Assembly: GCA_013396525.1 (NCBI GenBank)
Contig: VWYX01000352.1
Location: forward strand, 66,337-130,336
DNA from: Chaetorhynchus papuensis
Lineage: Eukaryota > Chordata > Aves > Passeriformes > Rhipiduridae
Reading direction: 5' to 3'
DNA length: 64,000 nt
In this document: piece by piece, positions 34,801 through 47,780 of the stretch
Numbering within the stretch: the first letter of the stretch is position 1
Layout: every line of letters starts with the position of its first letter
Program-made: the position numbers and the translations under genes
The notes under the pieces: model-generated
Seen by the model: the letters and a program-made list of their open reading frames with translations, nothing else
What the model was told of the DNA's origin: nothing
The model's database searches: none

Positions 34801-37299
34801 GGAAGAATATTTAGTCATTATCCAAGATACAATTTGGTATTTCTCTTTGTTTCCTAGAAAAAGGAATCCACTTTGGTGGTTGTTCCAGAAAACACAGTTT
34901 GGCTAGATGAACCATTTTCTTTATTCACTTTCATATTTCATGTTTGTGGCTGGGCTTGATCAGGGTCTTGCAGTGGGCTTGGGGAGATGTCTGCCCCTTG
35001 AGTAGAGCACAACAACAAGTCCCCATGAGCACTGGATGCTGCTGCCCTTGTCCAGCTAATAACCAGAGAGGAAAGTGTGAAGAGATGGATCAGTCTTCCA
35101 GTTTAGCTGATGAAAAGGGAAGAAATCTGGCCGATTGTAATGCTTTCATAAATGCTGAGCTTTATAGGGATGCAGAGAGCAAACCTTCCCAGCAATGAAG
35201 CAGCATGGCCCCAAACTCTACCACAGAGCATTGCGGAAATTACACAACCTAGTCACACACACACACAAATCCACTGTGCCTGCAATGTGTTATTTGATGT
35301 TTCATGGAAGAGCTGATCCCTCCTCTTGGGGATCAGGGATAATACCAAAGGGGTACGGTGCTTTTTCTTTTGGCCTGGTGGGTAACAGGAGCTCGTATAC
35401 TAAATAAGTTATCTGCTAGGAAATGTAGGTGTGCTGCTCCTTCAGAGTGTCTGTGGGATGGTAATTCAGAAGTGGTGGGAGCTGATGGCTAGCGGCACTG
35501 CACAGGGCTTCTGGGGACAGGCAGAATCCTTTGCAGTGTACTTCAAAGGGGGATTCTCAGTTAAGGGAAAAAAAGGATAGATTTTGAAGTTTCTTTCTGC
35601 CAGAAGGCTTTACTGTGAGCCCCTGAAGTTCTTTTTTTTTCATAATCAGGGATGAGATAGGTACTTTTTCTTTCTTTTCTGCTTAATTTGGGCAAATGTA
35701 TTTTGAACCCTGTGTAAATTCTTGTGTGAGGAGAAGACTGAATGTACTGTTTATTTCCTCGTGTTGATTAGGTTTCTTGTTTATTTATTTTAAATTAGAA
35801 ACTGAGCCTTGAAAGATGTTTACAAGGAGACCTTAACCACTGGTTTGACATTTGTTCAGCATACATTGCCAAAGTCAGTGAAATTATTATTTGGCATTAT
35901 ATATTGTGTGAAAATAGTGCTTTGCTGAACTGGACTGAATGAGTCACCACCTTCCAGGACTGAGCCCAACCTTTTGATACTTTCACCTTCACTCTTCTTG
36001 AGGGCACATGAGATGCATCAGATCAGGCTCATCCCTGATCTGGGTGATGAATTATCACTGTTTTTCAGCTCTCTTTCTCCCCTCCTTCTCATTAGTTTCT
36101 TCTTGAGCCTTTCGAATGAAAAGCAACTCTACCAAGTGAGAGACCTTCAAGTTCTTGTGTTTTGAATACAATTTTTGTCCAGGATCAGGATGGGAATGGG
36201 ATACTTGACTTACACCTGCATCCAGTAATACAGTACGCTCCCAGGTCCCAATTAAAATGCCTGTTGCATGTATGGTTGCAGTGGGAATACTCTCTGAGAC
36301 CACAGGGGCTGGACAGGACATGTTCAGTGACCCAGGCCTCTTGGTTTTGCAACCTTATCCAGAGCACATGAGGAAGTAATTTATTTTCCTGTTAACCACC
36401 TTGAATTGAGTAGTTTGTTAATGATGTGTGGGTGGGCATTGGGAGCTCTTTTGATGTCTCCTGGCAACGTCTTCCCAATGACATTGTGTTGTTTGCCTCA
36501 AGTCTCTTGTGTTCATACTTGGAAAGGCTCACAATGTGGAAAAATTTCAAGTTCTAGTTCAGAATGGGATGCACTGGGCCTGGAAGTAGACATCCTACGG
36601 CAAATGAACAGGTACAACTTTGGGCACAACATAATCCAACAGATCATTTCAGAGTGAAAGTCTTTCATAATTAGAAGGACTCTGAGATATGTTTTGGATT
36701 TTTCAAAAATCATTTTCTTGAGTCACATCTGTTTCAGAGCTGGAAACGTCCCAGCTTGTGCTCACAAAGTTCAGGCTAAATGTTGCTTTCTCAGAAGGTC
36801 TTACAACATTTTCTCACATTGTCATATTATTTATTAACCACTTGCACTAATTTTAGTGAGGTCTGCAGATTCATGCAATGAATTAGAGCTTGATATAGTA
36901 GAAAAAGTTTTCTCCAGATGCATGTAGAGACCTTCTGTGTCCTAAAAAGTGCACCTTGGGTAAAATCCAGCCCTCGGTTTATGAAAAATAACTGACCGTA
37001 AATGGTGTTCATATTAGATGGTACTTTAAGTGGCATCATAACCTATTTGCACTCCGTGGTTCTATTTTGGAAATATAAAAGCAGAAGACTTCGTTCTTTT
37101 CAGGGATAAGACTAAGCATTTTTTCACTGTATATACAGAGAGCAAAGTAAGTCATGCTGGCTGACTTATTTTGCAGTCTATATCAGCAAAATATTATCAG
37201 ATTCTAGAGAGGAGTGATGGTTCCACGTGAATTACTGGTGGTGCAGTTTGTGTTGCTCTATGATTTTATGTAGCTACAGTAACTACTATCTGATCCATT
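31871..37299. other. Long non-coding stretch, nothing identified
   Basis: Over 5 kb without a supported exon, named repeat or RNA gene apart from the poly(A) tract and small simple repeats (such as acacacacac near 35262). Frames of 60-95 codons are scattered at background frequency on both strands. Confidence 0.5.
33315..33329. repeat. Poly(A)15 tract
   Basis: Fifteen consecutive A. No retroposon body is recognisable upstream. Confidence 0.9.
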
Positions 37300-37660
37300 T
37301 TAAATTTTTAATTTATTTCAGTCAACAAGGTTTAATCTTGCAGGAAGATTAAAAAAATCACAATTTTTTTAAGGCCACCAAAGGACCAACAGCCTTTCAT
37401 TTAATCCCTCATAAGCTGAATGCCTTGAAAAGACGTGTGACTTGTTTGGCGCTGACCCTAGCAGAGTATGATATTAATAGGTTATTGACTTGGTAGGTCT
37501 TAAACAGCCAGAGGGAACATCATTTGCAGTAGCTGCAATGCACTGGAGGTTTGTTTCATTGATTGTGCTGTTTAACCCATCATCTCCAGGCATTTAAACA
37601 ATGATATACGCTTGACAAACCTAATATTTCATTCTCTATCTGGGGACCAAGAAACAGAAA
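37300..37660. promoter_or_regulatory. Candidate conserved non-coding element
   Basis: Repeat-free, non-coding and AT-rich, with features I associate with developmental enhancers: aggtttaatcttgc, catttaatccctc, a GGCGCTGACC stretch and cattgattgtgc. Appearance only. Confidence 0.3.
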
Positions 37661-38861
37661 TTAAAGGAAAGAAAAAGATAACTGGACAGATACATAGCAG
37701 AAAATGATGATAAATGAGAGGAGAAAAGCCAGACAGATAAAAAGGCCAAATTTTGGAATGTGCCATAAGTAAAAAAGATATAAAAAATAAGACAATTTTC
37801 TATGAGAAAGGTGGGGAAATGATAGCAAATATATCTGAGTGCTGACTCAGAATTATCATGAATTTGGAAATCTTTGGAAATTAGGAGTTATTTTGCTCTC
37901 TGCTGTCAGCAAATTTTGATGGGGTAGGTAGTGTGTTGAAAGACATGGCTCTTTCCATTTACAAAAAATGACATCAAATATCAACAATGTGTTGAGCATG
38001 TACAGCATGAACTGAAGGGAAAAATCTTAATTTTCAAAACTGATGCCAACCTATCAGTAAAGATAATTATAGTAACAGCAATAATGATAATAATGAGGCT
38101 TCTCTCTATGAACAGATAGAGTATTATACTGAAGGTCCACCTGAGATATTTAAAATACTGGTGGTGTCATGTGCTGTTGTGTGTGTCTGCAGCTGAAGCA
38201 GGAAAAATACTGAAAATTCAGTTGTATTTTGCTATCTTGGTATTATAGTTCTATTTGAATAACACAACTACATTATAGGGGCTCCTCAATATTTTTTTAT
38301 AAAAATTGTAGGCCATAAATGTATAGGAAAAGCTCAGAGTAGATTCTGTTCTAATAAAATTAAAACCCCTCTTTCAGTCAGAACCATACTTCTACCAGGT
38401 GCTAATAAAACGTCAAATATAGCAGATAATAGGTCTCAATAGTAAAGCTGGGATTCATTTAGGTATTCAGTGTGAAGGAGCAGTGAGATTCACTTCACTT
38501 CTGTCCATACCCTGGAAAGTCAAGCTGAATTGGGCACTGGAATTACAGGGTGGTGGGTGAGTGCATCTCACTTGGCTTTAAAAATCAGGCATTCATTTTG
38601 AGTTAGGCATCGAGAGAGAGTCTGTGACTTGCTGAGTGAGGTTCATGGACACCTCTGACAGCAGCCTTTGTGAAGCTTAAACCACTGCCTGGGGACTTTG
38701 TTCTTTTTCCACTGACCACTGACACAGTCTAATCTTTAGGCAGCTAAACAGCCCGGGTGAACACGGCTGTTTTGGGATCTCTTAATCCCACTGTCTTTCC
38801 TTAAGTAACTGAGTCACTCTATGCGTGATGCCTTTTCCTGGCCTTAAAATCAAGAGTCAAA
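37661..38861. other. AT-rich non-coding DNA, nothing identified
   Basis: A-rich stretch up to about 38100, then ordinary non-coding DNA up to the LTR relic. Confidence 0.5.
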
Positions 38862-39475
38862 CACAGTTAGAAGGGAAAAAGGGATTTTACCTTGGTATTT
38901 ATTTAAGGATCCTTAGGTGCACCACGTCCCGGTCGAATGCACCTCCATGCACACCGCAGTCCCCACCCACAATAGATCAGGTATAACATTATAGGTCTTA
39001 CTAATTAGCACATCTATCAAAAGTTCCCCAATGAGAGGCTCGAGTGAGCCCCCCTCCCCAAGGAACCTTCCCCTGGATGGTTCTATCTTAGTTTACAAAA
39101 TGTGTTCTGGAGAGGACCTTGGGGTCTGGGGCACACTGATCCCTAACTACGAAGCTTCTAAAATGTTCAGTCTCTCAGCTTAACAAACAAGTCCAAGAAT
39201 GTAGGCAAAAGCTCTAAGAATAAAGAAGTTGTAAAAAGGTATAAAGGGGTACAAAAGAAAAGGCAAAAAATCATCATGGCATCGTGAGCAGAAATGTTTA
39301 GGCCTCCCTTTTGCAAGTGAAAGTGCCTTGGCTACTTAGAGTCCTGAAAAAGTCAAGCGTATTCCCATACTGAAACAGTTCCAGCAAGAGTCTCCAGCAC
39401 TCAGTCAGTGCAGAGGGAAGGCTTCGTGGTCTTGAGAGATGGTTTTGATTAAAATTACTGAGATGGAAAGTGAAA
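38862..39475 (-). mobile_element. Solo-LTR-like relic of an avian endogenous retrovirus
   Basis: Read on the minus strand, the block has the layout of an LTR. A long U3-like part includes a cctttataccttttt stretch and a GC-rich ggggaggggggctcac. After these come cattggggaacttttgatag, a tagtaagacctataatg region, then ggtgcattcgaccgggacg, the run tggtgcacctaaggatcc and a poly(A) signal AATAAA (about 38899-38904). The phrases near the 3' end match a songbird LTR family as I remember it, so the identification is from memory. No gag, pol or env-like frame lies beside it, and I found no clear target-site duplication. Both ends are approximate, and the copy is old enough to have lost clean TG...CA termini. 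Confidence 0.6.
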
Positions 39476-41423
39476 CAACAGTGTGAGACTTACACAGCCA
39501 CTTGCACCCTGTGGAAAGCAAAGAGAAAACAGTTGAAGATGTTTCTGGTTAATCCTGAAAAACACAAGGGAAGAAATAGCTGAAAAATTAAGAAAGGACT
39601 GTTACAATTGTTCTAATTTTTAATTTGCCACTTCCAAAAGGCCTGAACAGAAAGTAGAATCACTGAATGGGATAATCTTTACCTAAATTTCAGCATCTGA
39701 GAGTTGGTACCTGATCTAGCATTGTTATCTGAGCTCTTTTTCTGATCAATGAAGATGGAAAGGGACTTTTAGAAGGTGGCTGCTCTCACTGATACTAGAC
39801 ATCCACAAAAGAATGGTATGCATGATTGCCTAAAGAGACCTGGCTTTCCTTTTTCACTACAGGAAGCTAACTGTCCCGGACTGTAAGACCAACTCTTACA
39901 GATGTTTAAAATTGAGCTAGGGAAAATCCTTGTTGTGAGAATATTTTCCATATGATTTCATAGCCTCTGATCATTTCTTTTTAGCTTTTAAGTAATTTGG
40001 AAAAAATGAAAAAAGAACTGGAACGGATAAAAATAATAATTTCAATATGAATGATTTTGCACAGTGGATCAAGTGGATGAGTTGACTTGGGGATCTTATA
40101 CACCTTTAGTATGAATGAGTCTACGGAAAATTGCAGTTGTGAGGGATGCCTCATTTACAGTATGTATTTTATTAATATTTACCTGCACACTTGTCACATT
40201 CTGTATCACCAAATATATTGTATGGCTTTTCCTTTGTTTTCCCAGAAAAGAAAAGCTGAAACTTCTAGGTTTTACTAGCTAAAGTACTTTAAGTTCTTTA
40301 AAAATTACTTCCTTGATTTTAGAATATACAAATATAAGAAATGCAGGACTATGGTTAACGTGGAGCAAAAAATCTGTATCTGAAATTGTGGTTTTCACTA
40401 GAAATACCAGGGGTGTTACTGTTCTGTTTATGGGCAAAACTGTCTGAAATGCCAAGTTTCATCAATAAAGTATGGTAACACAGGGCTTAGCAGATAATTG
40501 CTTTTATTTCCCATGTATGAAATTCTGACTGTGCTTTTTACTTAATTCAATAGACTTTTCCCACTAGTTTCAGGTGGGTCAAGAAGGGTCCACAGGATGC
40601 AGAAGCTTACATGGAAGAAAGTATTTCTGCTTTCCTAACAACACGATAAGAATTGAACACATCTATGTGAATTTTTAAGGAAGAATTTTCTCAATTCATT
40701 CTGTCCATGCAGTTGAGGATTATTCTCTCCTCTACCCTTCTTCAGTAATCCAGGCACCACTGTGAAAGCAGCAAGACTAACTATGAGTGATGTGCACCTT
40801 TATTATTCCTCAAAAACATGTGTTCTGCTCCTGAAACACCACTGTTCAACATAACACTGGTCTCCACACAAGAAAATGCCCTGCTTAAATTGCAGATGTA
40901 CAGTCCTGATCTGCCCCAGAGCTCTACAGCAGATCAGGGGTGGGCTGTAACCAAAGAGAGTATGTAGATATGCAGTATTTATTTAAAAGCTGAAAGCAGA
41001 AATTGAGTACACATTGAGAGGAAATGATGAATTATCTTAGTAATATCACACAAGAAAGTTCAAAGGGGGAGGAAAACCTTCTTTAAAAAAATATTTACGA
41101 ATGGAGTCCTGAGCAGATGCTATGAAAGCACCATAAACATGTCTGAACTATGATGAACACTCTTTAATATTACTAATTAAGTTTCCTTTCCCAGCACCAG
41201 CTGGTATTTATTTGTATACTTCCCTCTTCAGTAACTGGGTAGTTGGTTAGGGCATGTTGTGCAAACCTCTCCCTGTCCTGAATCGGCTGCATTCGCTTTC
41301 TTGTTGCTCAGTACAGCAAAGTTACAAATACATAGTCTTTACCTACTGAATGCAGGTGTGAAACATGAGGCCTGAGAATCGACACAGAGATGAATCATCT
41401 CAAAAAATCTCATGTCATGGCAG
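39476..41423. other. AT-rich non-coding DNA, nothing identified
   Basis: No exon or named repeat supported. Short frames at 39769-39951 and 40087-40278 are background. Confidence 0.5.
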
Positions 41424-41485
41424 TGTTGTGGTTTAACTCCGGCTGGCAACTCAGCTCCACACATCCAGTTGCTCACTTCCCCACC
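41424..41485 (+). mobile_element. Short fragment of a second avian LTR (5' start)
   Basis: TGTTGTGGTTTAACTCCGGC followed by tggcaactcagctccacacatcc and gctcacttcccc closely follows the start of a common avian LTR that I remember as tgttgtggtttaaccccagc then cagcaactaagcaccac and ctcactcccccc. Only about 60 bases are recognisable before the similarity ends, so this is a truncated remnant. Confidence 0.5.
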
Positions 41486-42954
41486 ATCATGAGGACACTT
41501 AAAGCATAAATCTGCTGCATGAATTACATCAAACCACTCTGAGAAGTCACCACCGTAACTTGTGTTTTGCATAAAGAAATTGTTTTCTGCTGTGTAAACC
41601 TAACATGTAGGTTGATCATGGGTGGCATATTTCCTACAAGGCACCCTCACTAAAATCAGCTGGAGATACACATAACATATATGTAACTTTGAACCAATTT
41701 ATGCATGAGATACCCAATAGCACACTCTATGGAATAAATCCTCTAATTCACTCAGAAAAATCTTAAATTAAGAAAGATGCGCTAGAGATGTAGTTTATCT
41801 CTAAGACTGTAAGCAAATATATCCCACATGGCATCCATTTGAAATACAAAATACGTATTCTGCAAGATCAAGCTCTCACAATTATGTATCTGTATGTAAT
41901 TCCATGCATACACAGTTTTAGTTATGCACGCTCCTGAACTACTAATGCTCCTGAGCATTCTGTGTCTGGAGAAATACCTTCCTTTTTGCTTCACATTTCT
42001 GGTTTTACATTAGTTTACCCTCCACTATTAGTCCAAATGTTAAAAGTCCAAGTAACCAAGCACTTAGACTCTGTAAAGATTCACTTGAGAAATAGACTTT
42101 TTCAGAGAGTAATAGGAGAGCAGAGGAAGAGACATGGGACACTCCTATCTGCCCAAGTTGATGGAGGAGACCCCTACCATAATATCTGCTGGCAGGAGAC
42201 CTCTTTACCCCACTACCTCTGTAGTAAGGAGGGGGGAAAGTCTGAAAGCATTTTGCTCTTTTCTTCAGGGGTGAAACTGCTTCCTACCTTCCCTCTGACT
42301 TTCTTAAAAGAGAAAATGTAGAGCAGCAGTGAAAGCAGGAAAATGTAGAGCATCAGTCTCTGGTAGCTCCAGAGGCAGAAGTGAGAACGAGATATGTGAA
42401 CAGAAAATGTGCCTTGATTCACCCAAATCCTTTAACCTTGATGGAGTAAAAGGGATTGTTCACTCCAGAAATCAGAAAACTCTAAGCTTCCCCTTGGCTG
42501 CTTCGCTGAGTCTCCAATGCAATGAACATCTCTCAGGTGGAGGGAGGCCTGCTGTGTTGCTTTTGACAACCAACAGGGAACTAAACTCCAAATAAGCTCT
42601 CCCACTTCCCCCTGCCAGCAAGGGAGGGACAATAAATGAGAGAGGTGTTTGGGTCTGCTGGTCCCCTTGCTAGAGTGAGCCAGACAAAATGGGCTCCCTT
42701 CTGCTTCTGGCCACAGCATTTCCCCTGCTGAAACCACACCCTAACTGTGTTATAGAATGGGATTTGACTAAACAGAGGTGACAGCTCCACCCCCTTGTCT
42801 CTGTACCCAGGACACCTGTTCAGAAAAGAATGAAATGATGCTACTTAGTTGTTCCCACTACATATTTAGAGGAAACATTATTTTGGTTGAAATCTGGTCT
42901 GAATCAGGCTGAGAGGAACAGGCTGAACTGCTTTTTAGCCATCCCTCTATTTGT
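41486..42954. other. Non-coding DNA, nothing identified apart from a short repeat
   Basis: Frames at 41962-42321 (119 codons) and on the opposite strand at 42432-42737 are the longest, but they lack recognisable domains and splice context. Confidence 0.45.
42312..42357. repeat. 19-bp direct repeat with 27-bp period
   Basis: GAAAATGTAGAGCAGCAGT (42312-42330) and GAAAATGTAGAGCATCAGT (42339-42357) differ at one base. Confidence 0.85.
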
Positions 42955-43340
42955 TTTTAAATGTATATAAAAATGTGGGACTTAAAAGTCTTCTTCATGA
43001 GTCACTTTGGCTTGATGTCCCTGTTAGAGGTCACTAAAGTTAAAACAGAAACTCTTCCACTGAATCATTTAATGACTGGAAATTGGAGGTAATAGACTTG
43101 AAAACGTATTCTCATTTCTGTAATTCAAAACCCTTTATCTGTGCCATGTAGTCCTGCTAGAAAGAGCAAAATGGCCTTTAACAAAGTCTATTTGCAGAAT
43201 AGTAAGAAGTGTTAAGATGCCAGATGCATCTCATTATGAATTTTAATGAGTAGATTCACACCTTGTCTTCCATTAAATGAATTACATGGTCTTTTCCAAA
43301 CCCTTATCTGGCAAATTTGAAATTTGTTTCTAAAAGGTAG
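42955..43340. promoter_or_regulatory. Candidate conserved non-coding element
   Basis: Repeat-free stretch with TGAGTCAC (AP-1/MAF-like, near 42999), several atttaatga/tcattatgaattttaatg homeodomain-type cores and no reading frame. Called on appearance and composition only. Confidence 0.3.
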
Positions 43341-44999
43341 ACTTGAGAAGAGTTTAGGACTGTTTATCCTGGGCCCAGGACCTGTGGTCCCTAGTCAGAC
43401 AAAGAGGGAGAAGGGGTCATGCTCACTCATGTGGCAGCACCCCAGAGCTCCTCTGTGCCATTGACACAGAGCACTGCCTGGAACATGATTAAAAGTGAGA
43501 GTCAGAAATCAAGATACTCTGGGTTGCAATTAAAAGACGAATCAATCATATAATTTTCTTTTTCTTTCAGGAAGTGAAGAGCTAAATTCATCTTCTTCAT
43601 GCAGAAACCTCCAGAAAAAGAAAACAGATATTATAGTAAATAGTGAAGCATATTCTAGTTCCGTTATCACAGCAAATGCAATCTCTTCCAAAACCATTTT
43701 TCTTTTGGAAAATGTTCAGAGATTTTTTTTTTTTTTTTACAACAGGCAAGTAACTGAGTATCTGTGCATGAACTCTTTCATGCCATTTCACCTCTGAACA
43801 GGTCTGAAGCTTACAGGGCCCTTGAAGTTAGACAGTGATTGTGGTGAGGGATGTTTGCAACACTGTACTCTGCAGGAGTGAAACTGAGGGGAGGAAAGAA
43901 GCCTCCCTTTCGTTGCATCCTGAAAGGAAGGATATTGAATGCAGTTGTTCAGACTACTGGTAGTTGCAAAGATGAGTCTTAAAGTGGAAAATATGAGACA
44001 TTATACTGCTTTGAATCAGTTTAGTTTCACAGAAAACAGCAACTGCACAGTGCTGCAGAGAAACAGAGGACTTGGTCCTCTCTTGCATAATCATGTTTCA
44101 ATTTTTTCTCTATTTATGGACAGTCAGAATCTATTTCTGTAGAAATAGGTAACAGACAACCTCCTTGAAATAAGCTCCTTGCACCCATGGTCAGAATTCC
44201 TCTTGTGAGGAACCTGTGAAATCAATGGGATGCCCTACTTTACCCTAACCCTTCCTCACTAGAAAGAGGGATCATCCAAAAGTTCTAAACAGAGCAATAA
44301 AAACTGCAAAGTTTCACTAAATGTTATGGTTCAGAGCTTGCAGCAAACATCCAAGTAGAAAACACATGCATAGTCTTTTCACCCTGGAACAACCTGAACC
44401 CAGTCTTTTGCCTTTCATTCCTCCAGTCTACCCAACTTCCATAATTTGTATCTTCAGATACAGCATATATTTATATAATTTTATTCTTCCTGACAGAGCT
44501 ATGGTGTTTAATGAATGCAACCATCAAACACTTACATATATGATAGAATATCCTTTTGAACAGTGCACACAGTGTCAATAGGATAATGAATGATGCTGAA
44601 GAAAAGTCATGTCTTCGTCAGGAAACATCTGCTTTAGGTTAAGGGGAAGAATTCAGGTATTACATTAAATCCTATGCATTGTATATACATGTGTGTATAC
44701 ATAAAGGACATAATTGAATATGGGGATCTGGTTTTAAATACAGTCCACTGAATGTAGGAACTATCTGAGGACCAGACTTTGTCCACGCATTATGCATTTC
44801 CACTTCTGTCTGTTTTGCCAAAGCACCTGCCAAGACCTAGTACCTACTTTCTAGTTCAGAGAGGAAAGCAAAAAATGTTGGGTTTGCTTGTTTATTTCAA
44901 AGGGGAAATATTAGAAATTAATTACTACATTTTTCTGGGTCAGGCAAATACAGGTGAATGAAACCAAGTGCAAACACCGACTATCACTAAAGCACCACT
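43341..44999. other. Non-coding DNA, nothing identified
   Basis: No supported exon or named repeat. A pyrimidine-rich acceptor-like site (tttctttttctttcag, ending near 43570) is followed almost at once by an in-frame stop in two frames, so no exon is called. Confidence 0.5.
43723..43738. repeat. Poly(T)16 tract
   Basis: Sixteen consecutive T. No retroposon body identified beside it. Confidence 0.9.
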
Positions 45000-45560
45000 A
45001 GTTAAGATACGGCAGATTTATGAGCTTTATTTTCTACCTAAGGCCTGTCATATTTTTTCACCTTTATGTTAGTTAATTGCAGAGTAACATAAATTAACTT
45101 TTGGAACACAGCAAAAATGGGAACTTTATTTATGAATTTCTTGGATTTCTTTACCCCAAGCCAAACAACTAAATTGCTACTTAGCATAAATTATTTATTG
45201 GCCCTGGCTCAATACCATCCAACACCAGCCCCTGGAGGTCTGGGAGATATAAAAGATTTAAAGCATCTGTGCGACAGCATTGGTGCAGCCACAAAGCCAT
45301 GTTTCTTTCCAGAAGGGTCCACTTTATTTTGTTGTAAATAAATAGAGCCTAAATTTCAGGGGAGGGCTGGGTAGCTTCTAGCAGGACTGTAGTGTTTTGC
45401 ATATGTTAATTACCCACAGTTGCATGACAGAGAGATATACACTGTTTGCACAACTATTCTGGAGAGACCTGTTGGCAAAAGGATGCATTTTAATCTGCAC
45501 ATAATACAGGAATGCTGTAATTTTCTATCACTTTGTTTTATGCATATATGTGTATAAATA
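45000..45560. promoter_or_regulatory. Candidate conserved non-coding element
   Basis: A repeat-free 560-bp block with dense AT-rich motifs (gttagttaattgc, acataaattaac, ttagcataaattatttat) interleaved with a less AT-rich part (gacagcattggtgcagccac). It ends with tttgcatatgttaattaccc, an octamer-like and homeodomain-like site. No frame is maintained. Appearance only. Confidence 0.35.
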
Positions 45561-47429
45561 CATTACAAAGCCATCATATATACATACAGTCACTTCATAA
45601 TCTATCTTTATCACATTTATCTTTATAATCTTTATCTTGTCTATGAATCTCTACATACATGTAAGGGAATTATGAATAAAACCAGAGTGAACTTCAAAAG
45701 GGAATATGCCATTCAGTACATACTCACATGAGAAGCTAATCTCTAACTTTAACCTGTCAAATACATCCAAATAATGGCCCCATCTAGGATCTGCAAACTG
45801 CAGCTGATGCCATCCTGCATGGCTCCTGTGAGCTTGCTCTCCACTGATGCACCATCTCCATACGTGCATTGGCTTGGCTCTTCCCCTTGCAGGCTCATTC
45901 TCCGTCATGCTCCCCTCAAATTCCACTCACTCCCTCACTCCGGCCACTGCAGGGGCTTGCACGTGACCCAGGATCCCATTTTGCTGGTACCTCTCTCCCA
46001 GGAGAAAGTTCCTGAGTGTCAGAGCTGGAACTGAATATGTAGGTCATAACTCAAGCTCTGAGGGACCCTGTACACCAAAGAACAATTGTCTGCACACTGA
46101 CTGCTGGCCATCCAGCTGAGCACTTCTGCAAGTACATGTACAGCATATATTCTATTGTTCTGTAGAAGAATTGGCTTCTACAACACTTAAGTGTACCATT
46201 TACTCGTCTCTTGTTATTTTTTCAAAAACTGTCTTATTTTTCTGTCAAAAATATCAAAATGAGGTACAGTAAAATTTTATTTGGAGTTTTAGAAGAACCT
46301 GGAAAGACTTGTGGAATTATAAAAGCGCTTTTACTTCATTAAAAATGTCCTTTTTTTGTTATTGTTTCTGGAAATGGGCAATCCTTCTATCAAACAGAGA
46401 ACAACTGGAGCAACACCAGTACAAGAGTTTATAACGAAATAACTTATTCTATATACATACACGTATGCTTGGCTTGCCTTTCCTTGGCCAGTCCTGTTGG
46501 TTTCACAGTGAATCTGGCTTTCAGGACTGGAGCTCAGGTGACATGTGCATAGTGGAATCTTTATATCCCTGGACATGAATTTACAAAACTATCTTAATAC
46601 CTAAGAACAACAAAGGAAAATTTTAAGTTGCCTTCTTAATTATTTTTACAAGCTTTAAAAATAAATTAATTTTCAGTTTCATTAGCACTTAGAAAAACTG
46701 AAAAAGATAACTTCTCCAAGCAAGCAGAGAAATATTTACTTCTCTCAACATCTTAAAGCCAACACATACAAAACTGATGAAGAATGGAGAATAGATGGAA
46801 ACAAGGCTGTGAGGTGATTCACAACTTGTTGCAGAACAGAGCAGAAGAGCTGGGATCAGCAGAGTTCCTCTCTGCCAATTAATTGCCCCATCCACTAGAG
46901 CAAGCATCCCATCAAAAACATAGCTAAAATCCTGAAAGGCTGTAATGATTTTTAAATACAAACCCACTGCCACCTTCTGTCCATGGACTTGTTCCAAGAG
47001 CTGGAAATGAACACAGGCAATTATTGTGCAGAGAGTTATTTTCATAGTTAACAGACATGCAGGGCGAGAGATTCCAGTGGGTCTGAAAGGATGGCTGTAT
47101 TTACCTGGAAACAGCCCGGGAAACCTGAACTTGTCATCATGGAGACCAAGGGGACAGTCATGAGATGCAGCGAGCGGTCATCATCCGGGAAAACAAATAT
47201 TATTTGAGTAGGCTGACACCCCAGTACCATTAAGAGAGTAATGCACCACTTAAACATGTACACCCTCTTCTGAAGACCTCTTTGTCTTTTACAATATTAG
47301 CAATGAGAAAGAAACAGAACTCCGAAACTCCATCAAATTTAAATACGAATTGAACTATCAGATGATTTTTACTTTATTTATAATACTATTTTGTTGATGT
47401 GACTATAACATTTCTCAATAAATAGCTTA
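45561..47429. other. Non-coding DNA with antisense frames of doubtful status
   Basis: Two minus-strand frames at 46689-47045 (118 codons) and 47048-47263 (71 codons) lie nearly end to end. The second starts with an ATG and a hydrophobic stretch like a signal peptide (MFKWCITLLMVLGC) and meets CAG|GTAAAT, a usable donor. Neither shows a known family, and the first reads as translated non-coding DNA. At 46010-46060 a phrase (gtgtcagagctggaactgaa) faintly recalls MIR but is too short to call. Confidence 0.35.
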
Positions 47430-47780
47430 TACTATGGGCGCCACAGAGCTAATAAAATTATAAAAATGGTTGGGAGGAAAAAAAAAGCAATTATGCAGGG
47501 GTGAAAATGCTGTTTTTGAGGCATATCCAGAAAATCCATAATCATCAATAAGTTTGGCCGATGTGCATTCAATAAACCCTTTGTATGAACTCACAATGAT
47601 TTCATGCAAATAATGATTTCTTACATAAAAATCTTTCTTCTTCATCATCTTTCTTGTCTTGCTTTGACAATATGTTTTTTAATCACATCCACTTTAGTGA
47701 GTTTAATTAATCAACCTGTGCCTCTGAAGAGTCAATTTTATAAAAGCTCTGCAGCACTGTAGAGGCACTGCTTATTTTCT
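47430..47780. promoter_or_regulatory. Candidate conserved non-coding element
   Basis: Repeat-free segment with a perfect octamer ATGCAAAT (about 47604-47611), agtttaattaatcaacctg, tcaataagtttggccg and ataatcatcaat motifs, and no maintained frame. It looks like an enhancer of the POU/homeodomain type. Conservation has not been tested. Confidence 0.35.

Noticed and set aside
43555..43620. Polypyrimidine tract and CAG resembling a splice acceptor
   Set aside because: The downstream sequence meets stops quickly and no donor follows. Insufficient for an exon.
46005..46060. MIR-like phrase (cagagctggaactgaa)
   Set aside because: Only about 30 bases match and the expected flanking MIR landmarks are missing.
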